From Flavobacterium sp. xlx-214 (GTDB lineage Bacteria; Bacteroidota; Bacteroidia; Flavobacteriales; Flavobacteriaceae), in NCBI RefSeq assembly GCF_013874595.1, contig NZ_CP059431.1:1612001-1676000 (forward strand): DNA of 64,000 nt, read 5' to 3'. The notes beneath the pieces are model-generated. The model searched no databases and was not told where the DNA came from. It worked only from the letters and a program-made list of their open reading frames with translations. Each line of letters opens with the position of its first letter. The first letter of the stretch is position 1. The translations under genes and the position numbers were made by a program. Positions 25,841 to 34,970 of this stretch are shown piece after piece.

Positions 25841-27466
25841 ATGTCTACAGGTTTTTTTAACGTTCCGGCAGCTGTAAACGAGCCCGTTAAAACGTATGCT
25901 CCTGGATCTCCAGAGCGTGAACAAGTGCAACAAGCATTCAAAGAATTATACAACACTACAGTTGATATTCCATTATACATTGGGAAAGAAGAAGTAAGAA
26001 CAGGTAATACCAAAAATTTATTTCCTCCGTTTGATCATCAACATCATTTAGGAGTTTACCATTTAGCAGACCAAGCTTTGGTTAATAAAGCGATCGAAAC
26101 TGCTATGGAAGCACGTAAAAAGTGGTCGCAAATGGCTTGGGAACACCGTGCATCAATCTTTTTAAAAGCAGCAGAACTTTTAGCAGGTCCTTACCGCGCA
26201 AAAATTAATGCAGCTACAATGATTGCTCAAGGAAAAACAGTTCATCAAGCAGAAATTGATTCAGCTTGTGAATTGATTGACTTTTTACGTTTTAACGTAC
26301 AATACATGACAGAAATCTACAAACAACAACCTATTTCTTCAAAAGGAATTTGGAATAGAGTAGAGCAACGTCCGTTAGAAGGTTTTATTTACGCAATTAC
26401 TCCGTTTAACTTTACAGCTATTTCAGGAAACTTACCTTCTTGTGTTGCTATGATGGGTAATGTTGTGGTTTGGAAACCAGCAGCTACACAGGTTTTTTCG
26501 GCAAACGTAATTGTTGAAGTATTTAAAAAAGCAGGTTTACCAGATGGTGTTATTAATGTAGTTTATGGCGATTCTGCGATGGTAACGAATACTATTTTAG
26601 AGTCAGCAGATTTTGGAGGAATTCACTTTACAGGTTCAACAGGAGTTTTTAACGATTTCTGGAAAACAATTGGTAACAACATTCACAAATACAAAACATA
26701 TCCACGTATTGTTGGTGAAACAGGTGGTAAAGATTTTGTTTGGGCACATCCTTCATCAAATGCTAAAGAGGTAGCAACAGCTTTATCTCGTGGTGCGTTT
26801 GAATACCAAGGCCAAAAATGTTCGGCAGCTTCACGTGCTTACATTCCAGCATCGTTATGGGAAGAAGTGAAAAATTATGTAATTGCAGATGTTAACTCAT
26901 TTAAGATGGGATCTCCTGAGGATATGAGTAACTTTATATCAGCTGTTATTTCTGAATCTTCATTTGATAAATTAGCAAAAGCAATTGATGATGCAAAAGC
27001 ATCAAACGAAGCTGAAATTGTAGTAGGTGGTGGATACGATAAATCAAAAGGATGGTTTATTCAACCAACTGTAATTGTTACAACTAATCCTAAATACGAT
27101 ACCATGCAACGTGAATTGTTTGGACCTGTGTTAACGGTTTACGTTTACGAAGATGCTAAATGGGAAGAAACGTTAACTTTGGTTGATCAAACTTCTGAAT
27201 ATGCATTAACAGGAGCTATTTTCTCTGGTTGCCGTTATGCAATTGAAACAGCTACCAAAGCTTTAGAAAATGCGGCGGGTAACTTTTATATTAACGATAA
27301 GCCAACAGGTGCTGTTGTAGGTCAACAACCATTTGGTGGTGCAAGAGGATCAGGAACTAACGATAAAGCAGGTTCTATGATTAACTTATTGCGTTGGGTT
27401 TCTCCTCGTACTATTAAAGAAACATTTGTACCAGATACAGATTATAGATATCCTTTCTTAGGATAA
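25841..27466 (+). CDS. pruA: L-glutamate gamma-semialdehyde dehydrogenase (1-pyrroline-5-carboxylate dehydrogenase)
   Basis: A 541-residue aldehyde dehydrogenase of the monofunctional PruA type, which oxidises glutamate semialdehyde to glutamate in proline breakdown. The catalytic Cys is C327 in GQKCSAASR and the general base is E293 in VGETGGKD. ITPFNFTAISGNLP and HFTGSTGVF are the nucleotide-binding loops, and the C-terminal INDKPTGAVVGQQPFGGARGSG segment is diagnostic for this dehydrogenase. No proline dehydrogenase gene is adjacent. It is followed by a strong bidirectional terminator. Confidence 0.95.
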   Translation: MSTGFFNVPAAVNEPVKTYAPGSPEREQVQQAFKELYNTTVDIPLYIGKEEVRTGNTKNLFPPFDHQHHLGVYHLADQALVNKAIETAMEARKKWSQMAWEHRASIFLKAAELLAGPYRAKINAATMIAQGKTVHQAEIDSACELIDFLRFNVQYMTEIYKQQPISSKGIWNRVEQRPLEGFIYAITPFNFTAISGNLPSCVAMMGNVVVWKPAATQVFSANVIVEVFKKAGLPDGVINVVYGDSAMVTNTILESADFGGIHFTGSTGVFNDFWKTIGNNIHKYKTYPRIVGETGGKDFVWAHPSSNAKEVATALSRGAFEYQGQKCSAASRAYIPASLWEEVKNYVIADVNSFKMGSPEDMSNFISAVISESSFDKLAKAIDDAKASNEAEIVVGGGYDKSKGWFIQPTVIVTTNPKYDTMQRELFGPVLTVYVYEDAKWEETLTLVDQTSEYALTGAIFSGCRYAIETATKALENAAGNFYINDKPTGAVVGQQPFGGARGSGTNDKAGSMINLLRWVSPRTIKETFVPDTDYRYPFLG

Positions 27467-27472
27467 TTCATA

Positions 27473-27500
27473 AAAAAACCAGCTGTAAAGCTGGTTTTTT
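27473..27500. terminator. Bidirectional terminator between pruA and AIM24
   Basis: Twelve-base perfect arms (AAAAAACCAGCT and complement) around GTAA, between convergent genes. Confidence 0.88.
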
Positions 27501-27505
27501 GTTTT

Positions 27506-28198
27506 TTACTTTTGTTGAAAATATACTTCTTCGTAAGGTTGAATTAATACCCAGCCTTCGCCTTGAAACATCATTTGAAATTCTTCGCCACTACCGCGTC
27601 CTAATAAACTTTTAAAAGACACATTGGTTTTTAATTCAGGTTTTAAATTTCCAGACCAAGCTACCGTTGCGTTTGGATCTGTAAAAACAGGTTCTCCTGG
27701 TTTTACCAATAATGTTAATGGATCGCCGTGTGTAGAAATAGCTACGTGACCATTTCCTGTTAAACGAACTTGAAATAAACCACCAGACATCATACCTGCA
27801 ATGCTTTTTAACATGGTAATTTCGTTTTTAATGCTTTGGTCGTGCGCTAAAATATCGTTACCATTTACACAGATTGATTCACCTTGTAATTCTAAAATCT
27901 GTACTTTTTTACCAGAATCAGCTACATATAAACGACCTGTTCCACTTGCCTTCATTAATTTTGCGCCTTCGCCAGTTAAGGTTTTCTTTAATAAATTACC
28001 TAAACCACCTGATAACATTCCTTCGCGTTCAAATTTAATGTTACCAACATAAGCAACCATACTTCCGTTTTTTGTCCAAACAAATTGGTTGTTTAAGTTA
28101 ATTTCTAACATTTGAGGTTTTTCAATCTCAAAATAGTCGTGCTCTCTTTCGTTTTGTCTTGTTTTTTCGATAAAAGATGCAATTGTGTATTCTCCCAT
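27506..28198 (-). CDS. AIM24 family protein
   Basis: A 230-residue protein of the AIM24/TIGR00266 type: an all-beta fold rich in Gly (EGMLSGGLGNLLKKTLTGEG), with GTGRLYVADSGKKVQILEL and GLFQVRLTGNGHVAISTHG. It has no signal peptide or membrane helix. The family is found widely in bacteria and is linked to mitochondrial inner membrane organisation in yeast; the bacterial role is unknown. It lies downstream of csbD but is separated from it by a hairpin terminator. Confidence 0.88.
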   Translation of the reverse strand: MGEYTIASFIEKTRQNEREHDYFEIEKPQMLEINLNNQFVWTKNGSMVAYVGNIKFEREGMLSGGLGNLLKKTLTGEGAKLMKASGTGRLYVADSGKKVQILELQGESICVNGNDILAHDQSIKNEITMLKSIAGMMSGGLFQVRLTGNGHVAISTHGDPLTLLVKPGEPVFTDPNATVAWSGNLKPELKTNVSFKSLLGRGSGEEFQMMFQGEGWVLIQPYEEVYFQQK

Positions 28199-28248
28199 AG
28201 TTGTAATTTTTTACTAAAATATAAAAAAAGAAGATATATAAAACAAAA

Positions 28249-28271
28249 AGAGAAAGTTTTTAGCTTTCTCT
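28249..28271 (-). terminator. Terminator after csbD-like gene
   Basis: Eight-base arms (AGAGAAAG, CTTTCTCT) followed on the minus strand by TTTTTGTTTT, between the csbD-like gene and the AIM24 gene. Confidence 0.65.
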
Positions 28272-28301
28272 AATGTTATTAAATTGCAATTGTTATAATT
28301 G

Positions 28302-28508
28302 TTATAGATGATTGTCGTCTTCTTGCCAATCTTTTATTTCTTGTTCAATGTCTTCTTTTGTTCTTCCTGTTTTTTCTTGAATTCGTCCTAAGTACTCATC
28401 AAATTTTCCTTCAGCAAACGTTTTGTCGTCATCAAACCATTCACCATATTTTTGTTTAACTGCGCCTTTTATTTTGTTCCATTTTCCTTCTAATTCTAAT
28501 CTGTCCAT
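28302..28508 (-). CDS. CsbD family stress protein
   Basis: A 68-residue, highly charged protein that matches the CsbD family over its length: LEGKWNKIKGAVKQKYGEW, then AEGKFDEYLGRIQEKTGRTKE. CsbD-like proteins are small helical proteins induced by general stress in many bacteria; the molecular role is unknown. It is a single gene with its own downstream hairpin. Confidence 0.88.
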   Translation of the reverse strand: MDRLELEGKWNKIKGAVKQKYGEWFDDDKTFAEGKFDEYLGRIQEKTGRTKEDIEQEIKDWQEDDNHL

Positions 28509-28583
28509 AGCTTAACAATTTTATTGATTAATAACTAAAATTACTTTTTTTGATTGTAAAGTGTTGTTAATGAAATAATAAAA

Positions 28584-28606
28584 AAAACGACCCGAAGGTC
28601 GTTTTT
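28584..28606 (-). terminator. Terminator of the RND efflux operon
   Basis: Nine-base arms AAAACGACC / GGTCGTTTT around a CGAA tetraloop, with a T run following on the minus strand, just beyond the RND pump gene. Confidence 0.85.
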
Positions 28607-28624
28607 AAAATATATGAATGAAGA

Positions 28625-31600
28625 TTAATCCTTTTTAGGTCCCATTTCATCAATGAAATTTTCGTTTTCTTCATATTCAGCTGTCATTAACTCAGCGTAA
28701 TTTAGTTTTTGTTTTTTACCAAATCGTCTTCCAATTCCATCAAAAATAGAATAAACAACTGGTACAATTATAAGCGTTAAGAATAACGATGATAATAAAC
28801 CACCAATAATTACAATGGCAATACCACGGTTCATATCGGCACCATCACCTTGCGCCATTGCAATAGGCACCATACCAATAACCATTGCAATAGTGGTCAT
28901 TAAAATTGGACGGAAACGCGCATGGTTGGCAGCAATTAAGGCATCGTACGTATTGAAACCAGCTTCTTTTTTGTGGTTGGCAAAATCGACTAACATAATA
29001 GCATTCTTAGCCACCAAACCAATTAACATAATAATACCTAAAATGGTAAAGATGTTTAAGGTTTGATTTGTTAATGCCAATGCAATTAAAGCTCCAATAA
29101 ACGATAACGGAATTGAGAACAATACTACTAACGGGCGTGAGAAACTATCATATAAAGCAACCATTACAAAGTACATTAATACAATAGCTGCTAATAATGC
29201 AAAACCTAATGTACCAAAACCTTCTTGTTGGTTTTCCATATTACCACCCCATTTAAATGATACACCTGGTTTTAGTTGTAATTTACTAAACTCAGCTTCC
29301 CATTCTTGAGCAATTGTACCTGCTGGTTTACCTACAACTTGAGATTGTACCGATACCGAAGGTGATTTATCTCTACGTTCTAATAATGTTGGTCCTGAAC
29401 CAAATTCAATATCAGCAAATTGTTCTAACGCAATTGATTGCCCTTGTTGGTTGATGAATTTTAAGTTTTTAACATCTTCAATACTTCCTCTTCCAAATTC
29501 ATCGTAACGAATGTTAATATCATACTCAGTATCACCTCCACGGTATTTTGTATCGGTGTTTCCGGCAAAAGCTGTTTGCATGGTCATACCCACTGTTGCA
29601 ACATTTAAGCCTAATGAGTTCATTTTATCACGATCTAATTTTACGTTGATTTCTGGGTTACCATCTTCAGAAGTTAATTTTACCTCAGATGAGCCTGGAA
29701 TTTTACGTAATAAATCGGCTGCTTTGTTTGCATATTCTAATGCATCTTCTGTTGATGAAGCAATAACGGTTAAGTTTAGCGGAGCTTGTTCAGCACCCAT
29801 TAAACCAATTTGCACGGTTTTAACTTTTGCTCCAACTAAAACTTTTTCCATTTCGCGTTTTAGTTTTGCAGAATATACTTTGGTAGGTTCAACCTTATTA
29901 AAGCCTTCTTTTAAATAAATCTGCATTTCAGACTTATACTTCGTACCCGAAGTAGCCATCATACCATCAGAAGCTTGACCAACTGTAGTAATAACATGTT
30001 CAATTTCTGGGCGACCTGCTAAGTACGATTCAGCCTTTTGCGTCATAAAGTTGGTTTCTTCAATAGAAGCGTCTTTGTTCATTTCTAATTGTAAGTAAAA
30101 CTCACCTTTATCGTTTCCTGGGAAGAAATCAGAACCAATGTATCCCTTTACTAATAACATTACCGATGCTACTAATAATACAATAGTAATACCTAATGAT
30201 GCTAATTTGTTTTTCTTGTTTTTTAAAGCCCATTCTAAGATACCAGAAATCCAGTTGGTGATTTTTGATAAACCTGCTTCAAAACCATATAAAATTTTTC
30301 CGAAGAACGAATGTTTTGAAATGTGTGATAATTTACCGTAACGTGAGTACAACCAAGGTACTACTGTAAACGATACAATTAACGATAACAATGTAGCAAC
30401 TACTACCGTAACACAGAATTGACGTAAAATATCAGATACTAAACCAGATGACATTGCAATTGGTAAGAATACCACCACAATTACCATGGTAATAGCAACT
30501 ACGGTAAAACCAATTTCGGCAGCACCATCATAGGCAGCACGTACTTTGTTTTTCCCCATTTCCATGTGGCGGTGAATGTTTTCAATTACCACAATAGCAT
30601 CATCCACCAAAATACCAACTACTAATGAAAGACCTAATAACGACATTAAGTTTAATGTGTAGCCCATTAAGTACAAACCAATAAAGGTTGCAATTAATGA
30701 TAACGGAATAGCAACTACCGCAATAAAGGCATCACGTAAACTGTGTAAGAAGAACAACATAATGAAACCTACCAAGGCAACTGCAATCATTAAATCGTGC
30801 ATTACGTTGTTTGCAGAGTTTATGGTATATTCTGTTGAGTCACTTGCTACTTGAATGTCAATTTTTTGTTCTTTATAATCTTTTTGAACAACTTCAATTG
30901 TTTTTTTAACCAATTCAGAAACTTCTACCGCGTTTGCATCCGATTGTTTGAAAACCTGCATTAAGATGGTGTTTTTCTGATTGATACGAGAAATTTTATC
31001 GATATCTTTAATACCATCTTGAATATCAGCAACATCGCTTAAACGAATAGACGTTCCACTAGGTGTTGTGATAGGTAAATTACGCATTTGATCAAGCGAT
31101 GTAAATTTACCTGATAAACGAATAGTAGTTTGGTTACCACGTGTTTTAACGTTACCTGTAGGGAAATCTAAGTTAGACGCTGCTAAAGTTTGTTGAATTT
31201 GACTAATAGTTAAGCCGTAACCTTGTAATTTTTCAGGGTTAACACTTACTTGAATTTCACGTTGTTCACCACCTACTAAATCTACTTTTGCTACACCTGT
31301 AATACGTGCAAAAACAGGTTGTATTTTTTGATCTAATAAATCGTATAGTTCTTTTTCTGATAAACTAGAAGTAACCGAAAGGTTCATAATTGGTACATCG
31401 TCTAAAGAGAACTTATTCAAAGAAGGTGTTTTGGCATCTTCAGGTAAATCGTTTATTACTGCATTAATTTTACGTTGCGCATCGGTAAGCAAAAAGTTTA
31501 CATCGGCACCCGTATTCAACGTAATCATTACTACAGAAACACTTTCCATAGATTTTGTTTCTATTTTTTTTACGTTTTCCAATGAAGAAACCGCATCTTC

Positions 31601-31801
31601 AATTACTTTAGAAACAGATGTTTCTACTTCATTAGGTGCAGCACCTGGGTAAACGGTTTGAACTGTAATTACGTTTACATCGAATTTAGGAACTAACTCG
31701 TATCCTAAACTAAAATAAGAGGCAATACCACCAAAAATAAGTAATAAGAATACTACAATGATGATACTTGGTCTTTTTATTGATATTTCAGATATTTTCA
31801 T
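28625..31801 (-). CDS. RND efflux transporter permease (AcrB/HAE1 family)
   Basis: A 1058-residue inner-membrane pump. It has the duplicated RND layout: a first membrane helix (about 12-30), a large periplasmic loop, TM2-TM6 (about 335-470), then a second half with helix at about 530-550, loop and TM8-TM12 (about 865-1030). The proton-relay Asp pair lies in VVGILVDDAIVVIENIHRHME of TM4. Porter-domain features include TVYPGAAPNEVE near residue 50. It should export drugs or lipophilic compounds by proton antiport with the adaptor and TolC-like genes just upstream. The gap to the adaptor gene is 17 bases. Substrates are unknown. Confidence 0.94.
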   Translation of the reverse strand: MKISEISIKRPSIIIVVFLLLIFGGIASYFSLGYELVPKFDVNVITVQTVYPGAAPNEVETSVSKVIEDAVSSLENVKKIETKSMESVSVVMITLNTGADVNFLLTDAQRKINAVINDLPEDAKTPSLNKFSLDDVPIMNLSVTSSLSEKELYDLLDQKIQPVFARITGVAKVDLVGGEQREIQVSVNPEKLQGYGLTISQIQQTLAASNLDFPTGNVKTRGNQTTIRLSGKFTSLDQMRNLPITTPSGTSIRLSDVADIQDGIKDIDKISRINQKNTILMQVFKQSDANAVEVSELVKKTIEVVQKDYKEQKIDIQVASDSTEYTINSANNVMHDLMIAVALVGFIMLFFLHSLRDAFIAVVAIPLSLIATFIGLYLMGYTLNLMSLLGLSLVVGILVDDAIVVIENIHRHMEMGKNKVRAAYDGAAEIGFTVVAITMVIVVVFLPIAMSSGLVSDILRQFCVTVVVATLLSLIVSFTVVPWLYSRYGKLSHISKHSFFGKILYGFEAGLSKITNWISGILEWALKNKKNKLASLGITIVLLVASVMLLVKGYIGSDFFPGNDKGEFYLQLEMNKDASIEETNFMTQKAESYLAGRPEIEHVITTVGQASDGMMATSGTKYKSEMQIYLKEGFNKVEPTKVYSAKLKREMEKVLVGAKVKTVQIGLMGAEQAPLNLTVIASSTEDALEYANKAADLLRKIPGSSEVKLTSEDGNPEINVKLDRDKMNSLGLNVATVGMTMQTAFAGNTDTKYRGGDTEYDINIRYDEFGRGSIEDVKNLKFINQQGQSIALEQFADIEFGSGPTLLERRDKSPSVSVQSQVVGKPAGTIAQEWEAEFSKLQLKPGVSFKWGGNMENQQEGFGTLGFALLAAIVLMYFVMVALYDSFSRPLVVLFSIPLSFIGALIALALTNQTLNIFTILGIIMLIGLVAKNAIMLVDFANHKKEAGFNTYDALIAANHARFRPILMTTIAMVIGMVPIAMAQGDGADMNRGIAIVIIGGLLSSLFLTLIIVPVVYSIFDGIGRRFGKKQKLNYAELMTAEYEENENFIDEMGPKKD

Positions 31802-31818
31802 GTATCGTTTTATCTTTA

Positions 31819-32877
31819 TTATTTAATAATTTCAACAGCAGTACCGTCTAATAAATTGATTTGTCCTGTTGTAATAACTTGCATTCCTTTTGTAATTCCT
31901 GAAATAATTTCGATGTTTTCACCAAAAATTCTACCCGAAACTACTTTTGTTAAAACCGCTTTGCCTTCTTTTACAATGAAAACTTGGTTAGAACTTACAC
32001 TACCAACAAAGGCACTACGTGGTATTACCAATGCATTTGCAGATTGTTCACTTCCAAAAAATGCAGTACCGTACATACCTGCTTTTAAATCTTTGTTTGC
32101 GTTGTTTTTAATTTCTAACTCAACTGGAAAGTTTAAACTAGCATCTGCTTTTGGAGCGATAAAAGATACGCGCCCTTCAAAAGTTTGATCTGCTAAAACC
32201 GCTGATTCAACTTTAATTGATTGACCCATTTTTACGAAGCCAATGTTTTTTTCGTCAACATTTACTTTTAATTTTAAAGTAGAAACATTTACTACTTCAA
32301 AAAGCTCCATACCTGGGTTTACGTATGAACCTGGTTCGATATTTTTCTTATTTACAATTCCTGAAAACGATGCTTTAACAACAACATCGCCAGCAGTAAT
32401 TTGTGCGCTTTTTAAATTGTTTTTAGCGTTTTCTAATTGTAATTTAACCTGATCTAACTGTTGTTTTGTAACACCACCTGTTGCGTAAGCACCCTCAAAA
32501 CGGGTAACTTCTGCTTTAGCGTTATTGTAAACTGCTTGCGCGTTTGATACGCCTACATTTTGTTGATCAGCTTTAATGATTGCCAATGTTTGACCAGCAC
32601 CTACAACCGATCCTTCTTTAACCAAAACACGAGAAACCAAACCTGGAGTTTCTGCAGATATTTTTACCTCTTGGTTAGGAGCAAAAGTACCGTTGGTTAT
32701 ATATTGTGCATTTACATCTTTAAAATCGGCTACTTCTGCACGCACTGCAACTGCTGCATTTTTTTGACCTACAATAGCTGTTTGTTCTTCGTTAACCGCT
32801 TTGTTTTTGTTTAAAACGTACATAATTCCTGCTAAAGCTGCAATTACTACAATTCCTGTTATGATTATTTTTTTCAT
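31819..32877 (-). CDS. RND efflux periplasmic adaptor subunit
   Basis: A 352-residue membrane fusion protein with an N-terminal hydrophobic anchor (about 4-22, IIITGIVVIAALAGIMYVL). The lipoyl/barrel-sandwich halves are VSRVLVKEGSVVGAGQTLAII and VVKASFSGIVNKKNIEPGSYV, flanking a short helical hairpin with KQQLDQVKLQLENAKNNLKS. Beta-barrel and membrane-proximal domains follow. There is no lipobox Cys, so it is anchored by the helix rather than by lipid. It joins the RND pump to the outer-membrane channel. It sits between both genes with 17 and 18 base gaps. Confidence 0.93.
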   Translation of the reverse strand: MKKIIITGIVVIAALAGIMYVLNKNKAVNEEQTAIVGQKNAAVAVRAEVADFKDVNAQYITNGTFAPNQEVKISAETPGLVSRVLVKEGSVVGAGQTLAIIKADQQNVGVSNAQAVYNNAKAEVTRFEGAYATGGVTKQQLDQVKLQLENAKNNLKSAQITAGDVVVKASFSGIVNKKNIEPGSYVNPGMELFEVVNVSTLKLKVNVDEKNIGFVKMGQSIKVESAVLADQTFEGRVSFIAPKADASLNFPVELEIKNNANKDLKAGMYGTAFFGSEQSANALVIPRSAFVGSVSSNQVFIVKEGKAVLTKVVSGRIFGENIEIISGITKGMQVITTGQINLLDGTAVEIIK

Positions 32878-32895
32878 ATTTTGAGTGATCTTAGT

Positions 32896-34221
32896 TTAAT
32901 TTTCTGTTTGTGTTAACGTTTTTAAATCTCCTTTAGCTTTAATTAATTGTATTTCAGCTAATTTATAGTCTAATAATGCGTTGGTGTAACTGTTTTGAGC
33001 ATCAGCAAAAGATGTTTCAGCATCTAATAAATCGGTTAATGATGCCAAACCATGTTTGTAATTGTTTTCAACATTGGTTAGTACTTCTTGTGCTAAATTC
33101 ACATTTTCTTTTTGTGTATTTAAGGTAATTAACGAGTTGTTGATTTGCGTTACTGCATTTTTTAAAGATAAATCTAAAGCTAGGCGTACATCTTTTTTAT
33201 CAACTTCTAAACGGTCAATATCAATTTGTGCTTGTTTGATTCTTGCTTTATTTGATCCTCCATTAAAAATAGGAATAGATAAGTTTAAACCAATTGATGA
33301 GAAATCAGACCAATAAGCTCCTGGATATGATTGAAACCAAGGAAATTTATCACCAATTCCTAAATAACCGTAATTAGCAGATAAGCTTAAAGTAGGTAAA
33401 CCTTGTGCTTCTGTAGCTTTTTTGTTTAAAGCTAAAAGCTCGCTTTGTTTTTCTAATAACTTAATTTCGGTTCTGTTTTCAATGTTGGTAGTATCGTCAA
33501 CTAATGCATGTTTTGTAACTTCAAAAGAATTTTCAGGCAATTCAATTGGTGCGTTAATATCCATACCAATTAAATATTTCAATGCGTTTTCTTGTAATTC
33601 TAAAGCATTTACTAATTGTTGACGTGTACTTTTAATATTGTTTAATGCAACGTTAGTACGGTCTAAATCAATTCTTTTAGCCAAACCGTTGTCAAACAAA
33701 CTTTTAATTACATCGCGTACACGGGTTGTGTTTGTAATTGTTTTGTCAATAGTTGTAATTTGCGATTTGGTTTTGTAAACCTCATAATAACTATTAGCTA
33801 CTTTTTCAATTACTTGTTCTTCTGTTAATTGCGCGTTTATTTTGTAAAACTCACGAGTAGATTTTGCTGCTTTTAAACCTGTAAAAACCGCTTGGTTAAA
33901 TAATTGCTGATTTAAAGAAACTACCGCTGTAGACTGCCATGGTTTTCCCATTTTAATTACCATACTTTGGCCCATGAAATCCATTGCTGTTTCTTGCAAA
34001 ATAGCATTGTATGTTAAACCTCCAGTAGCGTTAATTTGTGGTAAAGCATTTGCGCGAACCTCGTCAATCATGTATTCGCTATTTTGCACATCTAAACGTG
34101 CTTTTACGGCTTCGGCTTTATTTTCCAAAGCGTAATTTACAGCCTGTGTTAAGGTTAGCTTTTCTTGTGCTTGTGCAAAGAAACCTAAAAAGGCTAATAA
34201 GACAGAAATTCTATATTTCAT
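32896..34221 (-). CDS. TolC family outer-membrane efflux protein
   Basis: A 441-residue outer-membrane factor with a signal peptide (MKYRISVLLAFLGFFAQA, then QEKLTLTQAVNYALENK). Two OEP repeats of long helices and short strands are visible, including the LSLSANYGYLG and IGLNLSIPIFNGG strands and the paired motif GLASLTDLLDAETSFADAQNSYTNALLDY near the C-terminus. It forms the exit duct for the adjacent RND pump. Its 5' end overlaps the 3' end of the tetR gene by 11 bases, so it is translated from the repressor's transcript. Confidence 0.93.
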   Translation of the reverse strand: MKYRISVLLAFLGFFAQAQEKLTLTQAVNYALENKAEAVKARLDVQNSEYMIDEVRANALPQINATGGLTYNAILQETAMDFMGQSMVIKMGKPWQSTAVVSLNQQLFNQAVFTGLKAAKSTREFYKINAQLTEEQVIEKVANSYYEVYKTKSQITTIDKTITNTTRVRDVIKSLFDNGLAKRIDLDRTNVALNNIKSTRQQLVNALELQENALKYLIGMDINAPIELPENSFEVTKHALVDDTTNIENRTEIKLLEKQSELLALNKKATEAQGLPTLSLSANYGYLGIGDKFPWFQSYPGAYWSDFSSIGLNLSIPIFNGGSNKARIKQAQIDIDRLEVDKKDVRLALDLSLKNAVTQINNSLITLNTQKENVNLAQEVLTNVENNYKHGLASLTDLLDAETSFADAQNSYTNALLDYKLAEIQLIKAKGDLKTLTQTEN

Positions 34222-34834
34222 TTGTTGTATGGGGTTTTAATAATTGTTCAAGTATTTCTAAACCTTTAGTGGTTACAATTCCTCTTAAATGGTATTCTAA
34301 GAATTTGTAGTTTAGTTCATCTATAGATTGTGTGTTTTGCATGTTAATAAAGCTTTCATCGTTAAAAAAAGCGGTAGAGCTTGAGAAAAACACTTTACCT
34401 ACAAAATCAATATCTATTTCTTTTCTATAATATCCGTTTTTAACACCATCTTTTAAATTTCTAAGAATGGTTAAATCATAATCGTCATGGCGTTTTTGCT
34501 GAATTCGCTCTGCTAATTTTGGATAGTATTTATTAAACTGATATACAGTTGATGCCTGTATATTGTATCCAAAAAGCTCTCCAACACAGTTTTTCATTGC
34601 AAAATGTTCATGAATAGGAGTTTCGCACTTGCCTATTAACGCTTTCATTTTGTTAGTGGCTGCCTCAAATACATAATCAACAGTAGCTTTAACCAATTCA
34701 TTTTTCGATGCAAAATGCTGGTAAATTGTTTTTTTAGAAATTCCCAACTCTTTTGCAATGTCATCCATTGTAATTGATTTAAAACCATGCTGAGTAAATA
34801 ATAGTAACGATTTTTTTAAAATTGTTTCTTTCAT
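34211..34834 (-). CDS. TetR/AcrR family transcriptional regulator
   Basis: A 207-residue repressor. The N-terminal helix-turn-helix is at about 8-52: LFTQHGFKSITMDDIAKELGISKKTIYQHFASKNEL. The rest is the helical ligand-binding and dimer region. It is the first gene of the efflux operon, so it should sense a pump substrate and release repression. The promoter just upstream lies inside a perfect 10-8-10 inverted repeat, which supports autorepression. It overlaps the tolC-like gene by 11 bases. Confidence 0.93.
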   Translation of the reverse strand: MKETILKKSLLLFTQHGFKSITMDDIAKELGISKKTIYQHFASKNELVKATVDYVFEAATNKMKALIGKCETPIHEHFAMKNCVGELFGYNIQASTVYQFNKYYPKLAERIQQKRHDDYDLTILRNLKDGVKNGYYRKEIDIDFVGKVFFSSSTAFFNDESFINMQNTQSIDELNYKFLEYHLRGIVTTKGLEILEQLLKPHTTNEI

Positions 34835-34854
34835 TTGGTTTTAAAATTTCGATG

Positions 34855-34884
34855 CAAAGATAAAACGGAAACTTTAAATACCAA
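34855..34884 (-). promoter_or_regulatory. Promoter of the tetR-efflux operon
   Basis: On the minus strand TTG (34884-34882) and TATCTTTG (34862-34855) are separated by exactly 19 bases, matching the Bacteroidota -33/-7 promoter. The ATG is 20 bases past the -7 element. Confidence 0.75.
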
Positions 34885-34894
34885 TAAAGTTTCC
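34867..34894. promoter_or_regulatory. Probable TetR operator (inverted repeat)
   Basis: Perfect 10-base arms GGAAACTTTA and TAAAGTTTCC with an 8-base spacer. It covers the -33 element and most of the spacer of the tetR promoter, where a bound repressor would block RNA polymerase. Binding is inferred, not shown. Confidence 0.75.
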
Positions 34895-34934
34895 AAAGTT
34901 TTTTTTAAAATTTTAATTAAACAATTAATTAGTT

Positions 34935-34942
34935 TACATTTG
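34935..34942 (+). promoter_or_regulatory. Promoter -7 element for the polyprenyl synthase gene
   Basis: TACATTTG, a perfect TAnnTTTG match, 28 bases before the ATG and diverging from the tetR promoter. Confidence 0.55.
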
Positions 34943-34970
34943 TATTCTTGAAACGAAGTGTATCCCTTTT

